This document shows positions 9,104 to 17,398 of a stretch of 64,000 bases of DNA, piece after piece; position 1 is the stretch's first letter, and every line of letters starts with the position of its first letter. Both the position numbers and the translations under genes were made by a program. The stretch spans positions 1 through 64,000 of the forward strand of contig PSMW01000015.1 in the NCBI GenBank assembly GCA_040290295.1. The letters run 5' to 3'. Source of the DNA: CAADGV01 sp040290295 (GTDB taxonomy: Bacteria; Bacteroidota; Ignavibacteria; UBA10030; UBA6906). Below the pieces are notes generated by a model. The model was not told where the DNA came from and did not search any database. It was given only the letters and a program-made list of their open reading frames with translations.

Positions 9104-9946
9104 ATGGATATTGGTCAACTGGTATGGTTCTTCTTTATGATCAGCGCATTGCAGCCGGTAATTCGCCAGCGGCTGTTGGAAAGTTCGCGCTTACGTTTGA
9201 TTGGGCAGCTCGAACAGAAGCGTAAATCGCGCGTCATCCTGCTGGTACATCGTCAGGAAACGATGAGCCTGCTTGGCTTTCCCGTGATGCGCTATATCGA
9301 TGTGAACGATGCTGAAGCAGTGATGCGCGGCTGTGAAATGACCGATCCTGATGTGCCTCTCGATATCGTGTTGCACACACCGGGTGGATTGGTGCTGGCG
9401 TCGCTGCAGATTGCACGCGCAGTCCGCAATCACAAAGGGAAAGTGACGGTCTTCGTGCCGCACTATGCGATGTCCGGAGGCACACTCATCGCTCTTGCTG
9501 CAGATGAAATTGTTATGTCGCCCCATGCCGTGCTGGGACCCGTCGATCCGCAACTGGGTCAATATCCTGCTGCGTCAGTGTTGAAAGTGGTCGCGAGGAA
9601 GCCGATCAACGAGATCGATGATCAGACGTTGATCCTTGCCGACGTGGCGGAGAAGGCAGTTCGCCAATTACGCGAGAGCGTAAAGGAATTGCTCACACGT
9701 ACTCAAACGCCGGAGGCAGCCGAGAAGCTTGCCGACCTCCTCGCCACCGGCACGTGGACACATGACTACCCTATCACATTCGATCAAGCCAAGGCGTTGG
9801 GGCTCAACGTTCGCTCGGATATGGACCCGGACATTCTGCAATTGATGAGCTTATACCCACAGCCCGTTCGGAAGCAAGCATCCGTGGAGTTCTTGCCGAT
9901 ACCGCGTCGTTTGGAGCGCAGCGATCAACGAGGAGAACGGGGTTAA
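9104..9946 (+). CDS. SDH_sah-family ClpP-like membrane serine peptidase
   Basis: AGGAGG at 9089-9094 fixes the ATG at 9104; 280 residues. The protein begins with a single membrane helix (MDIGQLVWFFFMISALQPV) followed by a basic juxtamembrane stretch. The rest is a ClpP/crotonase fold: VLHTPGG near 89 (oxyanion hole) and HYAMSGGTLIALAADEIVMS near 121, where the Ser of SGG is the predicted nucleophile. This matches the serine dehydrogenase proteinase (SDH_sah, PF01972) family, relatives of signal peptide peptidase SppA that face the cytoplasm. It lies 46 bases downstream of the rhomboid gene on the same strand, so the two may act in the same quality-control route. Confidence 0.85.
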   Translation: MDIGQLVWFFFMISALQPVIRQRLLESSRLRLIGQLEQKRKSRVILLVHRQETMSLLGFPVMRYIDVNDAEAVMRGCEMTDPDVPLDIVLHTPGGLVLASLQIARAVRNHKGKVTVFVPHYAMSGGTLIALAADEIVMSPHAVLGPVDPQLGQYPAASVLKVVARKPINEIDDQTLILADVAEKAVRQLRESVKELLTRTQTPEAAEKLADLLATGTWTHDYPITFDQAKALGLNVRSDMDPDILQLMSLYPQPVRKQASVEFLPIPRRLERSDQRGERG

Positions 9947-9954
9947 AAAAACGA

Positions 9955-9985
9955 TTGCAGAGGAAGCGTCTTTTTGCTATATTTG
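9955..9985 (+). promoter_or_regulatory. Predicted promoter of rpmB
   Basis: TTG at 9955-9957, a 20-base spacer and TATATTTG at 9978-9985, the same TAnnTTTG box seen before the TolB-like gene. It can also be read as TTGCAG-N17-TATATT. Start codon of rpmB is ~30 bases downstream. Confidence 0.55.
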
Positions 9986-10015
9986 TCAAGCAAAATTTCG
10001 GAAGTAAAAGGTAGA

Positions 10016-10210
10016 ATGATGGCACGAACGTGTGAAATCTGCGGCAAAAAACCTGTTAGTGGCAATAACATCAGCCACGCGCACAACCTAACACGCCGGC
10101 GCTGGTTGCCCAATCTTCAGCCTGTGCGGGCACGCATCAACGGCCGGACGGTACGGATGAAAGTGTGCACACAATGCTTGAAGAGTAATAAGGTCGTAAA
10201 GGCGGTGTAA
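10016..10210 (+). CDS. rpmB: 50S ribosomal protein L28, zinc-ribbon form
   Basis: Two tandem ATGs (10016 and 10019) are possible starts, giving 63-64 residues. The N-terminus MARTCEICGKKPVSGNNISH and the central HNLTRRRWLPNLQPVR are typical of L28. CEIC near residue 5 and CTQC near 52 supply four Cys, so this is the zinc-binding C+ form; organisms with zinc-sparing paralogs carry a C- copy elsewhere. It stands alone with its own promoter and a strong terminator and is not next to rpmG. Confidence 0.96.
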   Translation: MMARTCEICGKKPVSGNNISHAHNLTRRRWLPNLQPVRARINGRTVRMKVCTQCLKSNKVVKAV

Positions 10211-10242
10211 AGCCCGCCTCGTTGTGCCGTTGCAGAGTTGAG

Positions 10243-10272
10243 AAGCCATCACATTGCGTTGATGGCTTTTTT
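10243..10272 (+). terminator. Rho-independent terminator after rpmB
   Basis: A perfect 9-bp stem (AAGCCATCA at 10243-10251 with TGATGGCTT at 10260-10268), an 8-base loop and a run of six T at 10267-10272. It also argues against a pgsA start at 10238, which would lie inside the hairpin. Confidence 0.85.
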
Positions 10273-10297
10273 CTTCTTCCATCGAGCAGCGCTCATC

Positions 10298-10927
10298 ATG
10301 CAGAAAGTGGCAATAGAACTGAATCTTCCCAACCAACTCACGCTGCTGCGCGTCGCGTTGGCGCCGGTGTTCGTTCTGCTCATTCTTTCGGAATCGACGC
10401 TCGCCAAACAACTGTCGCTCATCGTCTTTATCATCGCAGCACTCACCGATTGGTACGACGGATGGGCAGCGCGAAAGTTCGGACACATCTCACGCTGGGG
10501 GAAATTTCTCGATCCACTCGCGGATAAAATTCTGACGTCGGTTGCCTTTCTCGTGTACACTTCGCTCGGGCTGATCGCCGCGTGGATGGCGTGGGTGGTG
10601 ATCGTGAGAGATTTTCTCATCACGGCGTTGCGCAGTTATGCAGAATACAAGGACCAGCCGATCGTGACCTCTAAGGGAGCGCAGGCGAAGACGTTCGGCC
10701 AATTTGTGGTCATTTATTACGTTCTCATCCTTTATGTAACACGTCACGTTCCCGCCATCGAACGGGAATTTGGGGAACAGCTCGATGCATTGATGCACCC
10801 GCAAGTTCTCTTCGGTATGATGCTGTTGGTGACACTCTCGACGGTGGGCACGGGCATCGCGTATCTTTACGACAATCGCAAGTTCATCAAACAGCTTTGC
10901 GTCGATGTCCGAAACCGACCAGCCTAA
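10298..10927 (+). CDS. pgsA: CDP-diacylglycerol--glycerol-3-phosphate 3-phosphatidyltransferase
   Basis: The ATG at 10298 (MQKVAIELNLPNQLTLLR) gives 209 residues and avoids starting inside the rpmB terminator. The CDP-alcohol phosphotransferase signature DGx2ARx8Gx3Dx3D is present as DGWAARKFGHISRWGKFLDP then LADK, near residues 54-76, within a protein of five or six membrane helices. It makes phosphatidylglycerol phosphate from CDP-diacylglycerol and glycerol-3-phosphate at the inner membrane. The next gene, pgpA, overlaps it by 23 bases and would remove the phosphate, so the pair performs both steps of phosphatidylglycerol synthesis. Confidence 0.93.
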   Translation: MQKVAIELNLPNQLTLLRVALAPVFVLLILSESTLAKQLSLIVFIIAALTDWYDGWAARKFGHISRWGKFLDPLADKILTSVAFLVYTSLGLIAAWMAWVVIVRDFLITALRSYAEYKDQPIVTSKGAQAKTFGQFVVIYYVLILYVTRHVPAIEREFGEQLDALMHPQVLFGMMLLVTLSTVGTGIAYLYDNRKFIKQLCVDVRNRPA

Positions 10928-11507
10928 GTCCACGGCACACAGCGCGGACCAGCCCGTCGCGCCCTCCATTCTTACGCGATGCATCGCTACAGGTTTCTTT
11001 TCGGGATACATTCCGTGGGCATCGGGATTGTTCGGGACGCTGGTCGGCGCGCTGTTTTTTCTCATCCCTCACTTCTCCCATCCGCTGATTCTCGGCCCTG
11101 CCATTGTGCTTGCGTGTGCAGTGGGCGTCGTCACCGCCGGAAAGATTGCAGAAGTGGAAGGCCATAGGCTCACCGCCTCAGCACGTCGCGCAAAGGATCT
11201 GTTTCAGTCCGGTACACATTCCTCACCCGATCCTTCGATTGTCGTGATCGATGAGATTGTCGGAATGTGGATCGCCATGTTTACACTCTATCCGTCGTTC
11301 GCTCATCCTCCGATCGTGGCTGTTCTCGCGGCGTTCGCTGCCTTCCGTGTCTTCGACATCATCAAGCCGTATCCTGCGCGACAGCTCGAACGGGTCGGCG
11401 GCGGTTGGGGGATCATGTTGGACGATGTGGTGGCAGGCATCTATGCCAACATCGCGTCACGCCTGCTCGTTGCCGTGTTGTTCCATTTCTTTCCTTCACT
11501 CTTCTGA
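10905..11507 (+). CDS. pgpA: Phosphatidylglycerophosphatase A
   Basis: 200 residues. The PgpA family motifs are clear: a GLFGTLVGALFF helix near 40, IVVIDEIVGMW near 112 with the conserved DE pair, AFRVFDIIKPYPARQLE near 143, and GWGIMLDDVVAGIYAN near 167 with the metal-binding DD. It dephosphorylates phosphatidylglycerophosphate at the inner membrane, completing the step begun by pgsA. The reading frame begins inside pgsA, so the two are translationally coupled. Confidence 0.93.
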   Translation: MSETDQPKSTAHSADQPVAPSILTRCIATGFFSGYIPWASGLFGTLVGALFFLIPHFSHPLILGPAIVLACAVGVVTAGKIAEVEGHRLTASARRAKDLFQSGTHSSPDPSIVVIDEIVGMWIAMFTLYPSFAHPPIVAVLAAFAAFRVFDIIKPYPARQLERVGGGWGIMLDDVVAGIYANIASRLLVAVLFHFFPSLF

Positions 11508-11510
11508 CCT

Positions 11511-12749
11511 ATGACTGCGGAGATCATTACCATCGGCGATGAGTTGCTCATCGGCCAGATCATCAACACCAATCAAGCGTTTATTGCCGAGCAGTTGGAG
11601 AGCATCGGCATCGTCGTCGAGCGTATGACAACCGTCGGCGACGATCGTCGAGCGATCCTCGATGCGTTCGACGCGGCGTGGAAGCGTTGTGCGGTGGTAA
11701 TCGTAACAGGCGGGCTTGGTCCCACTCACGATGACGTCACCAAAAAAGCAGTGTGCGAGTTCTTCGACAGCGATCTTGTCCCCAACGATGAGATTCGGTC
11801 GCACATCGAGCAGTTAGTGAAGAAATGGAATCGCCGATGGTCGCCGTCGTACGAGGAACAGGTATGGTTTCCTCGTAATGCGACGCTCGTACCGAATCCG
11901 ATCGGGACGGCAGGAGGAATGTTGTTCGGCGAGGGTGAGAAGTATTTGTTTGTTCTGCCGGGTGTTCCGTACGAGATGGAGGCGATGATGGTAGAGACGG
12001 TTGTGCCTTTTCTTGCACAGAAAGTAACGAAGGTGATCCGTCATCTTACGTTGCGCACGACCGGCATCACCGAAAGCATGTTGGCGGCGCAACTCGGCAA
12101 CATCGAGGAGATACTTCAAGGTGCGAAACTTGCCTTCTTGCCGTCTCCAATAGGAGTACGGATGCGCATCACGGTGTACGGCGAGAATGCAATGTCGGCA
12201 GATGCCCTTGTGCGTGCCGTTGAAGCACGCATACGCGAGAAGGTTCACAGATACATCTACGGAACGAACGACGAGGAATTGGAAGAAGTCGTCGGGCGAT
12301 TGCTTGCCTCACGCGGCTTAACGATCGCCGTCGCAGAATCCTGTACGGGTGGATTGCTCGCCGACAAGATCACGAACGTAAGCGGCAGCTCGGCGTACTT
12401 CGAGCGCGGAGTGGTTGCGTATAGCAACGCTTCGAAGACGGAACTGCTCGGCGTGCCGGAGTCACTCATCCGCAAGCACGGGGCAGTGAGCAGGGAAGTT
12501 GCCGAGGCGATGGCGCTCGGTATGCGTCGCGCTGCGCGCACGTCGATCGGCGTTTCAACAACGGGCATTGCGGGACCGACGGGAGGGACGACGGAGAAAC
12601 CTGTCGGTACTGTGTGGGTGGGCTATTCGGATGACGAGGTGACGTTTGCGCAACGGTTTCATTTGGGTGATATTCGAAGACACGTGAAGGAGCGTGCGGC
12701 ACAAGCCGCATTGGAAATCGTCCGCCGACGATTGCTGCATATCGAATAG
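11511..12749 (+). CDS. cinA: CinA family protein (COG1058 domain plus nicotinamide-nucleotide amidohydrolase)
   Basis: 412 residues, the normal full length of two-domain CinA. The N-terminal MoCF-like COG1058 domain (residues 1-~250) starts with IITIGDELLIGQIINTN and has VTGGLGPTHDD near 63. The C-terminal amidohydrolase domain begins near 255 and carries AESCTGGLLADKIT near 274, with the reactive Ser, and TGIAGPTGGT near 352. Family members deamidate NMN and hydrolyse ADP-ribose in pyridine nucleotide recycling. The cinA-thpR-recA order is common in bacteria. The gene starts three bases after pgpA ends. Confidence 0.93.
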   Translation: MTAEIITIGDELLIGQIINTNQAFIAEQLESIGIVVERMTTVGDDRRAILDAFDAAWKRCAVVIVTGGLGPTHDDVTKKAVCEFFDSDLVPNDEIRSHIEQLVKKWNRRWSPSYEEQVWFPRNATLVPNPIGTAGGMLFGEGEKYLFVLPGVPYEMEAMMVETVVPFLAQKVTKVIRHLTLRTTGITESMLAAQLGNIEEILQGAKLAFLPSPIGVRMRITVYGENAMSADALVRAVEARIREKVHRYIYGTNDEELEEVVGRLLASRGLTIAVAESCTGGLLADKITNVSGSSAYFERGVVAYSNASKTELLGVPESLIRKHGAVSREVAEAMALGMRRAARTSIGVSTTGIAGPTGGTTEKPVGTVWVGYSDDEVTFAQRFHLGDIRRHVKERAAQAALEIVRRRLLHIE

Positions 12750-12762
12750 CCACGGAGCGGTT

Positions 12763-13332
12763 GTGCGGCTCTTCATCGCCATCGAGATACCGCAAGAGAT
12801 TCGAGAAGAGATTGCTTGGGTCATTGCGCAGCTTCGTCGAACAGGCGCGGATGTTCGTTGGGAGGAAACGTCGAAGCTGCACATCACGTTGAAGTTTTTG
12901 GGGAATGTGGAAGAGCAGCGTCTCGCCCGCATCGCGGGTGCGCTCGAAGAGATCGCGCGCAGCAGAGTGCCGTTCGATGTACAGTACGCGGGCATCGGCA
13001 GGTTTCCGCCGAAAGGAGACCCACGCGTGGTGTGGATCGGAGTGCGGGACAGCGCATCGGCACTGCAGCTGCTCGCTCGCGCTACCGAGGAGTCGATGGT
13101 GGCGCTTGGCTTCGAACATGAAGACCGGCCGTTCCATCCGCACGTCACGATCGGCCGCGTCAAAGGACCGTCGCAGATGCGCAGCTTGCTTCGAACGATG
13201 GAATCGCTTACCTTTGAAAGCCAACCAACACGCGTTACGCACATTGCCCTCGTCAAAAGCGAGTTGAAGCCGAGCGGGTCGGTGTACACCGTACTGCAAG
13301 CATTCGAGTTCACAGTCCCACACACAAAATAA
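12763..13332 (+). CDS. thpR: RNA 2',3'-cyclic phosphodiesterase (LigT/ThpR)
   Basis: The start is the GTG at 12763 (VRLFIAIEIP), with GGAG at 12754-12757; 189 residues, the usual size. The two HxTx motifs of the 2H phosphoesterase superfamily are present: LHITLKFLG near 41 and HPHVTIGRVKG near 126. The enzyme hydrolyses 2',3'-cyclic phosphate RNA ends and can ligate tRNA halves in vitro. It starts 13 bases after cinA and precedes recA. Confidence 0.92.
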   Translation: MRLFIAIEIPQEIREEIAWVIAQLRRTGADVRWEETSKLHITLKFLGNVEEQRLARIAGALEEIARSRVPFDVQYAGIGRFPPKGDPRVVWIGVRDSASALQLLARATEESMVALGFEHEDRPFHPHVTIGRVKGPSQMRSLLRTMESLTFESQPTRVTHIALVKSELKPSGSVYTVLQAFEFTVPHTK

Positions 13333-13336
13333 GTCA

Positions 13337-13360
13337 CCGCGTGGCCGGTGCCGAACGCGG
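13337..13360. other. Hairpin between thpR and recA
   Basis: CCGCGT (13337-13342) pairs with ACGCGG (13355-13360), with an inner GGC/GCC. There is no T-run, so it is probably not a simple terminator; it may shape the recA leader. Low confidence. Confidence 0.3.
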
Positions 13361-13406
13361 CGGACATGGAAGCTAAGGTTTGTTCACACATCCCCAGGAG
13401 GAAAGT

Positions 13407-14507
13407 ATGGCAGAAGACAAGGAAGCGAAAGCGCAGGCGCTGAAAATCGCCATCGATCAAATCGAGAAACAGCACGGCAAAGGTTCCGTCATGCGTCTGG
13501 GCGAAGGTCCGATTCAACAGGTTGACGTCATCTCGACCGGCTCGATCTCGCTGGATGCCGCCTTAGGGATCGGAGGCGTGCCGCGTGGTCGCGTCATCGA
13601 GATTTTCGGACCGGAATCGTCCGGCAAAACCACGCTCTGCCTTCACATCGTTGCCGAAGCACAGAAGAACGGCGGCATCTGTGCATTCATCGACGCGGAA
13701 CATGCGTTGGACCTGAACTACGCGAAAAAGTTGGGCGTCGATGTGAACAATCTGCTCTTGTCCCAACCGGAATACGGCGAGCAGGCATTGGAAATTACCG
13801 AAACCCTCGTGCGCAGCGGTGCGTTGGATGTCATCATCATCGATTCCGTTGCAGCGCTGACGCCGCGAGCCGAAATCGAAGGGGAGATGGGCGACCCCAG
13901 TATGGGCGTGCAAGCGCGTTTGATGTCGCAGGCACTCCGCAAGCTCACCTCCGCCATCAGCAAATCGAAAACATGCGTGATCTTCACGAACCAGCTTCGC
14001 ATGAAGATTGGGGTGATGTTCGGCAATCCCGAAACAACCACAGGCGGCAACGCGCTGAAGTTTTACGCGTCGGTTCGCCTCGATGTTCGTCGCATCGAAG
14101 CGATCAAGGACGGGACGAACGTCGTCGGCAACAGAACACGGGTGAAGGTGGTCAAGAACAAAGTCGCACCACCCTTCCGCGAAGCAACGTTCGATATTCT
14201 CTACAATGAAGGCATCTCCAAGCTCGGCGATCTCATCGATACCGCCGTCGAGCACAATGTCATCGCGAAGTCAGGCTCCTGGTTCTCGTACAAGGACGAA
14301 CGGATTGGACAAGGGCGCGATGCCGTGAAGAAGTTCTTGCATGATAATCCCACGATTGCACGCGACATCGAAATCGAGATGCGCAAGAAATTGGGTTTGG
14401 CTTCCACCAACGGGAAGCAAAACGACACTGCGACGACCGCAGGCGCGGCGAAGGGAGCATCGCCCGCCAAAGCTACGGCGACGCCCGCGGCGGTGAAGAA
14501 GCTCTAA
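13407..14507 (+). CDS. recA: Recombinase RecA
   Basis: AGGAGGA at 13396-13402 fixes the ATG at 13407; 366 residues. All RecA signatures are there: KQHGKGSVMRLGEG at the N-terminus, Walker A GPESSGKTT near 68, Walker B DVIIIDSVAAL near 142, the L1 loop MGDPSMGVQARLMSQALRKL and the L2 region FGNPETTTGGNALKFYAS. The last ~25 residues are a low-complexity Ala/Thr/Lys tail. It forms filaments on single-stranded DNA, drives strand exchange and triggers LexA cleavage. recX follows after three bases, a conserved pairing. Confidence 0.98.
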   Translation: MAEDKEAKAQALKIAIDQIEKQHGKGSVMRLGEGPIQQVDVISTGSISLDAALGIGGVPRGRVIEIFGPESSGKTTLCLHIVAEAQKNGGICAFIDAEHALDLNYAKKLGVDVNNLLLSQPEYGEQALEITETLVRSGALDVIIIDSVAALTPRAEIEGEMGDPSMGVQARLMSQALRKLTSAISKSKTCVIFTNQLRMKIGVMFGNPETTTGGNALKFYASVRLDVRRIEAIKDGTNVVGNRTRVKVVKNKVAPPFREATFDILYNEGISKLGDLIDTAVEHNVIAKSGSWFSYKDERIGQGRDAVKKFLHDNPTIARDIEIEMRKKLGLASTNGKQNDTATTAGAAKGASPAKATATPAAVKKL

Positions 14508-14510
14508 GGC

Positions 14511-15164
14511 ATGCGCCTCACCAAAATCGAGCGTCAGAAGAACAATCCTTCACGAAAGAATCTCTACCTAAACGGGGCATTCGCGCTGGGCGTCAGTACC
14601 GATACGCTCATCGCGTTCGGCTTACGTACAGGCGACGAGATCGACGAGCAACAACTGAAGGCATTGCAGGCGGCAGAGAATCTGCGCACCGCCAAACACA
14701 CTGCGCTTCGTTTCCTTGCTCGCAGACCGCGAACAGAAAAGGAAATTCGCGACAAGCTGCGCGAACAAGAATTCAGCGACGCTGAGATTGTTGCAACCCT
14801 CCAAGCCTTGCGCGATGCGCGCTTGGTGGACGACGAGGCATTTGCTCGCGCCTTTATTCAGAATCACCTGCGCCTTCACGGGAAAGGTCCTCTGGCTCTC
14901 AAACAACAACTCCTCCTCCTCGGCGTCCGTAAGGAAACGGTCGAGGCCGCACTGAAAGAGGGGTTCGACGAACAGACGCAGCAGGCCGTTGCGCTCGAAG
15001 CCGCCCGAAAGTACATGCGACGGTCTGCTCGGTTGCGCGGCGACCCTCGTGGCTTGCGGCATAAGCTTGCAGCGTTTCTCACACGCAGAGGTTTTTCCTG
15101 GGACGTCGTGTTCCACGTCCTCACCACAGCCTTAGGTACCACCGACGACGGAGACGCAGTATGA
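14511..15164 (+). CDS. recX: Regulatory protein RecX
   Basis: 217 residues directly after recA. Three-helix RecX repeats are visible: ALRFLARRPRTEKEIRDKLRE near 63, IVATLQALRDARLVDDEAFARAFIQ near 94 and the C-terminal LRHKLAAFLTRRGFSWDVV near 186. RecX binds the RecA filament groove and limits its activity. The stop overlaps the next start by four bases (ATGA), so the exonuclease-like gene is in the same unit. Confidence 0.92.
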   Translation: MRLTKIERQKNNPSRKNLYLNGAFALGVSTDTLIAFGLRTGDEIDEQQLKALQAAENLRTAKHTALRFLARRPRTEKEIRDKLREQEFSDAEIVATLQALRDARLVDDEAFARAFIQNHLRLHGKGPLALKQQLLLLGVRKETVEAALKEGFDEQTQQAVALEAARKYMRRSARLRGDPRGLRHKLAAFLTRRGFSWDVVFHVLTTALGTTDDGDAV

Positions 15165-15835
15165 ACAGAGTGGTCTTCGACATCGAAACGCTCGGCTTTC
15201 CCATCGAGAGCTTCGACGAACAGCAACAAGAGTACTTGCTGAAGTTCGCGACGAACGATGAAGAACGTCTCGAAGCAATCCAACGCCTTGCCCTCACGCC
15301 GCTTACCGCACGTATCATCGCTATCGGGATGCTTAACCCTGATTCACAGCACGGGAAGGTGTGGTTCATCGCGAATGAACCGGATGCCTTCACATCCGAC
15401 CATGGGACGATCGAGTTTCGCTCGGCGAGCGAGCCGGAAATGCTACAGGAGTTCTGGAACGCGATCAAACCGTTTCAGCAATTCATCACCTTCAACGGAC
15501 GAGCGTTCGATTGCCCCTTCCTCATGCTTCGCTCCGCTTTGCTCGGCATCCGCCCAACACGAAACCTGCTGCCGTATCGGTATAGCTTCACCGAACATTG
15601 CGATCTGCTCGAACAACTCACCTTCTACGGCGCGATGAGGAAATTCAATCTCGATTTCTATTGCAAAAGTTTTGGCATCAAGAGTCCGAAAAGCGAGGGT
15701 GTCACGGGACTAGAGTTGCAACCGTTGTTCGAGGCGGGACGCTTTCGCGACATCGCGCTCTATTGCTACGGCGATGTGATGGCAACGGCGGAGCTGTACT
15801 TCCGTTGGCAAGAGTACCTCGCGTTCGAGAAATGA
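15161..15835 (+). CDS. Predicted 3'-5' exonuclease related to the PolB proofreading domain (RNase H fold)
   Basis: 224 residues. The DEDDy exonuclease motifs are in place: FDIETLG at 6-12 (Exo I), TFNGRAFDCPFL near 111 (Exo II) and YCYGDVMATAELYF near 204 (Exo III, Tyr-x3-Asp). This is the standalone PolB-exonuclease-like family, with no polymerase domain. It overlaps recX by four bases; being in the recA-recX unit suggests a role in repair or recombination, which is an inference. Confidence 0.82.
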   Translation: MNRVVFDIETLGFPIESFDEQQQEYLLKFATNDEERLEAIQRLALTPLTARIIAIGMLNPDSQHGKVWFIANEPDAFTSDHGTIEFRSASEPEMLQEFWNAIKPFQQFITFNGRAFDCPFLMLRSALLGIRPTRNLLPYRYSFTEHCDLLEQLTFYGAMRKFNLDFYCKSFGIKSPKSEGVTGLELQPLFEAGRFRDIALYCYGDVMATAELYFRWQEYLAFEK

Positions 15836-16086
15836 TCCACACCGCAAAGTGCATCCTCAGGTGATCGTGTGCGTGCACGCAACGCGGTCCGGTAAAGGAG
15901 CCTGGCGGCCTGTGTTTGCCCGTACGTGGTCACCTCTCTGTCGTGCATAGGGGGGAGAAAAAATGTTCGATGAGATCGCTTCACCTCTTGTGTCGAGCAA
16001 GCACGCGTTGTATATTGGACTCAGCAACTACCCGCCCCTTCAGGTTTCCAAACAACATTCACTCATACGTTTTTTCAGGAGAGACG

Positions 16087-16320
16087 ATGAGACTCCTCCG
16101 CGTCGAGTTCTCGCGTCACCGCACGATCATCTATCATCCTTCGATCGAGGATATGGTGAAGCGGCTGCGCTGCAAAGTCGGTCTGCACGAATACGAGACG
16201 GTTCTGGAATATCCGAGTGTGGTAGCAAAAGAGGAGATGTGCCTGCACTGTTTGAAGGCTCGCTACACGCTTGCCGCGCGTCGTGTCGTGGCTGTCGATG
16301 CATCCCGCACGGCGGAGTAA
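16087..16320 (+). CDS. Small Cys/His-rich protein, DUF1660-like zinc-binding candidate
   Basis: AGGAGA at 16077-16082 supports the ATG at 16087; 77 residues. The core is RLRCKVGLHEYE near 24 and MCLHCLKARY near 49, a Cys-x3-Gly-x-His ... Cys-x2-Cys arrangement like the small zinc-binding DUF1660 group. No catalytic motif and no signal peptide. The 250 bases upstream contain TATATTGG at 16012-16019, one mismatch from the TAnnTTTG box, so it may have its own promoter. It converges with the GH130 gene 28 bases downstream. Function unknown. Confidence 0.6.
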   Translation: MRLLRVEFSRHRTIIYHPSIEDMVKRLRCKVGLHEYETVLEYPSVVAKEEMCLHCLKARYTLAARRVVAVDASRTAE

Positions 16321-16348
16321 CCTGTTCGGCGAGCGCCGAGTGTTCGCC

Positions 16349-17398
16349 TCAAGCGTTTCGCAGATACTCGATAAGTTCCGATGATGCAATTCTTCCTGCC
16401 AGCACCACGCTATCTGCGCCGGCGTACGGGAAGTACAGATTGCCACGGTAGAAATATGCCCCGCAGATGAACACCACGTTGTTCACCCCCAGTTCTGCCT
16501 CTCCCATCGTTTCGAACATCATCTCAGGACGTAGCAGCGGTTCGTCGCGCCGCACGATGATACGCGGTGAGGTGAAATCGGCGACAGCGATGCCGAGATC
16601 GTACTCACGAGTGCCGTCGGCTTTTCGGTTGCCGATGTGGTACAAGATCAGGTAGCGTCCATCCGGCAAGCGGAGTGGAGGAGCACCGCCGCCAATCCAC
16701 GTGTCCACGAACGCGGGGTTCATGTGCGCCTTCATCAATACCCCGCGTGTATGCCACTCGCCGAACACATCGTCGGCCTCGGCCCAGTGCATTGCCATCG
16801 CATCGTTCCCCTCCATCGGGCGATGAAGCATAAGATATTTCCCATCAATCGTTCCCTCGAACAGCATTGCATTCTTGTTGTCGATCGTGTTGAAGCTTGC
16901 CTTCAACAGTCCGTGCTTCTCCCAGTGCACGAAATCCTGTGTAGAAGCAAGTGCAATGCGTATGGCATTGTGCGGTGAGCCGGGGCCGTATGCCGTGTAG
17001 AACAACACGTAACGATCCCCCACTTTCGACAACCGTCCGTCTTCTACTCCCAGGCTCTCGTAGTCGTATTCGGGTTCGAAGACGGGGGCGGTGTGTCGCA
17101 CCAAGAGATCCAACTCGGGTGTGAGCACCGCGAGGCCCATCGAGGAGCGCCTGTAATCCCGCTCGCGCGTGTACGCACCTTGTGCGCGGTAGAGGAGAAA
17201 GCACAACGCGGATTCCTGCTCTAAGCGTACCTTGACGCCGGGCGAGAACGGAAGCGCCGCAATAATAGGGGCGAGCGCGTCGTGCCCTTCGACGAGCATA
17301 CAGGCCGGGTTGAACGTGACTTTATTTTCCCAGGGATGCGCGACTGCTCGCGCAATCAGGGGCATGCCGTTGTGGAGCCTTTCAACGCGGGGGATCAT
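16349..17398 (-). CDS. GH130 family beta-mannoside phosphorylase
   Basis: 349 residues without signal peptide, so cytoplasmic. GH130 features: NPACMLVEGHDALAPI at the N-terminus, GVEDGRLSKVGDRYVLFYTAY near 137 where the general-acid Asp sits in the usual VED motif (here VEDG rather than the common VEDP), a WIGGGAPPL loop near 236 and EYDLGIAVADF near 267. The family phosphorolyses beta-mannosides (mannosyl-glucose, mannobiose or mannosyl-GlcNAc), releasing mannose-1-phosphate; which substrate is used cannot be told from sequence alone. It overlaps the beta-mannosidase gene by four bases (ATGA) and is the last gene of the long leftward operon. Confidence 0.87.
   Translation of the reverse strand: MIPRVERLHNGMPLIARAVAHPWENKVTFNPACMLVEGHDALAPIIAALPFSPGVKVRLEQESALCFLLYRAQGAYTRERDYRRSSMGLAVLTPELDLLVRHTAPVFEPEYDYESLGVEDGRLSKVGDRYVLFYTAYGPGSPHNAIRIALASTQDFVHWEKHGLLKASFNTIDNKNAMLFEGTIDGKYLMLHRPMEGNDAMAMHWAEADDVFGEWHTRGVLMKAHMNPAFVDTWIGGGAPPLRLPDGRYLILYHIGNRKADGTREYDLGIAVADFTSPRIIVRRDEPLLRPEMMFETMGEAELGVNNVVFICGAYFYRGNLYFPYAGADSVVLAGRIASSELIEYLRNA

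Noticed and set aside
16320..16349. A shared terminator between the small Cys protein and GH130 (GGCGA/TCGCC stem)
   Set aside because: The stem is only five base pairs and has no T-run on either strand.
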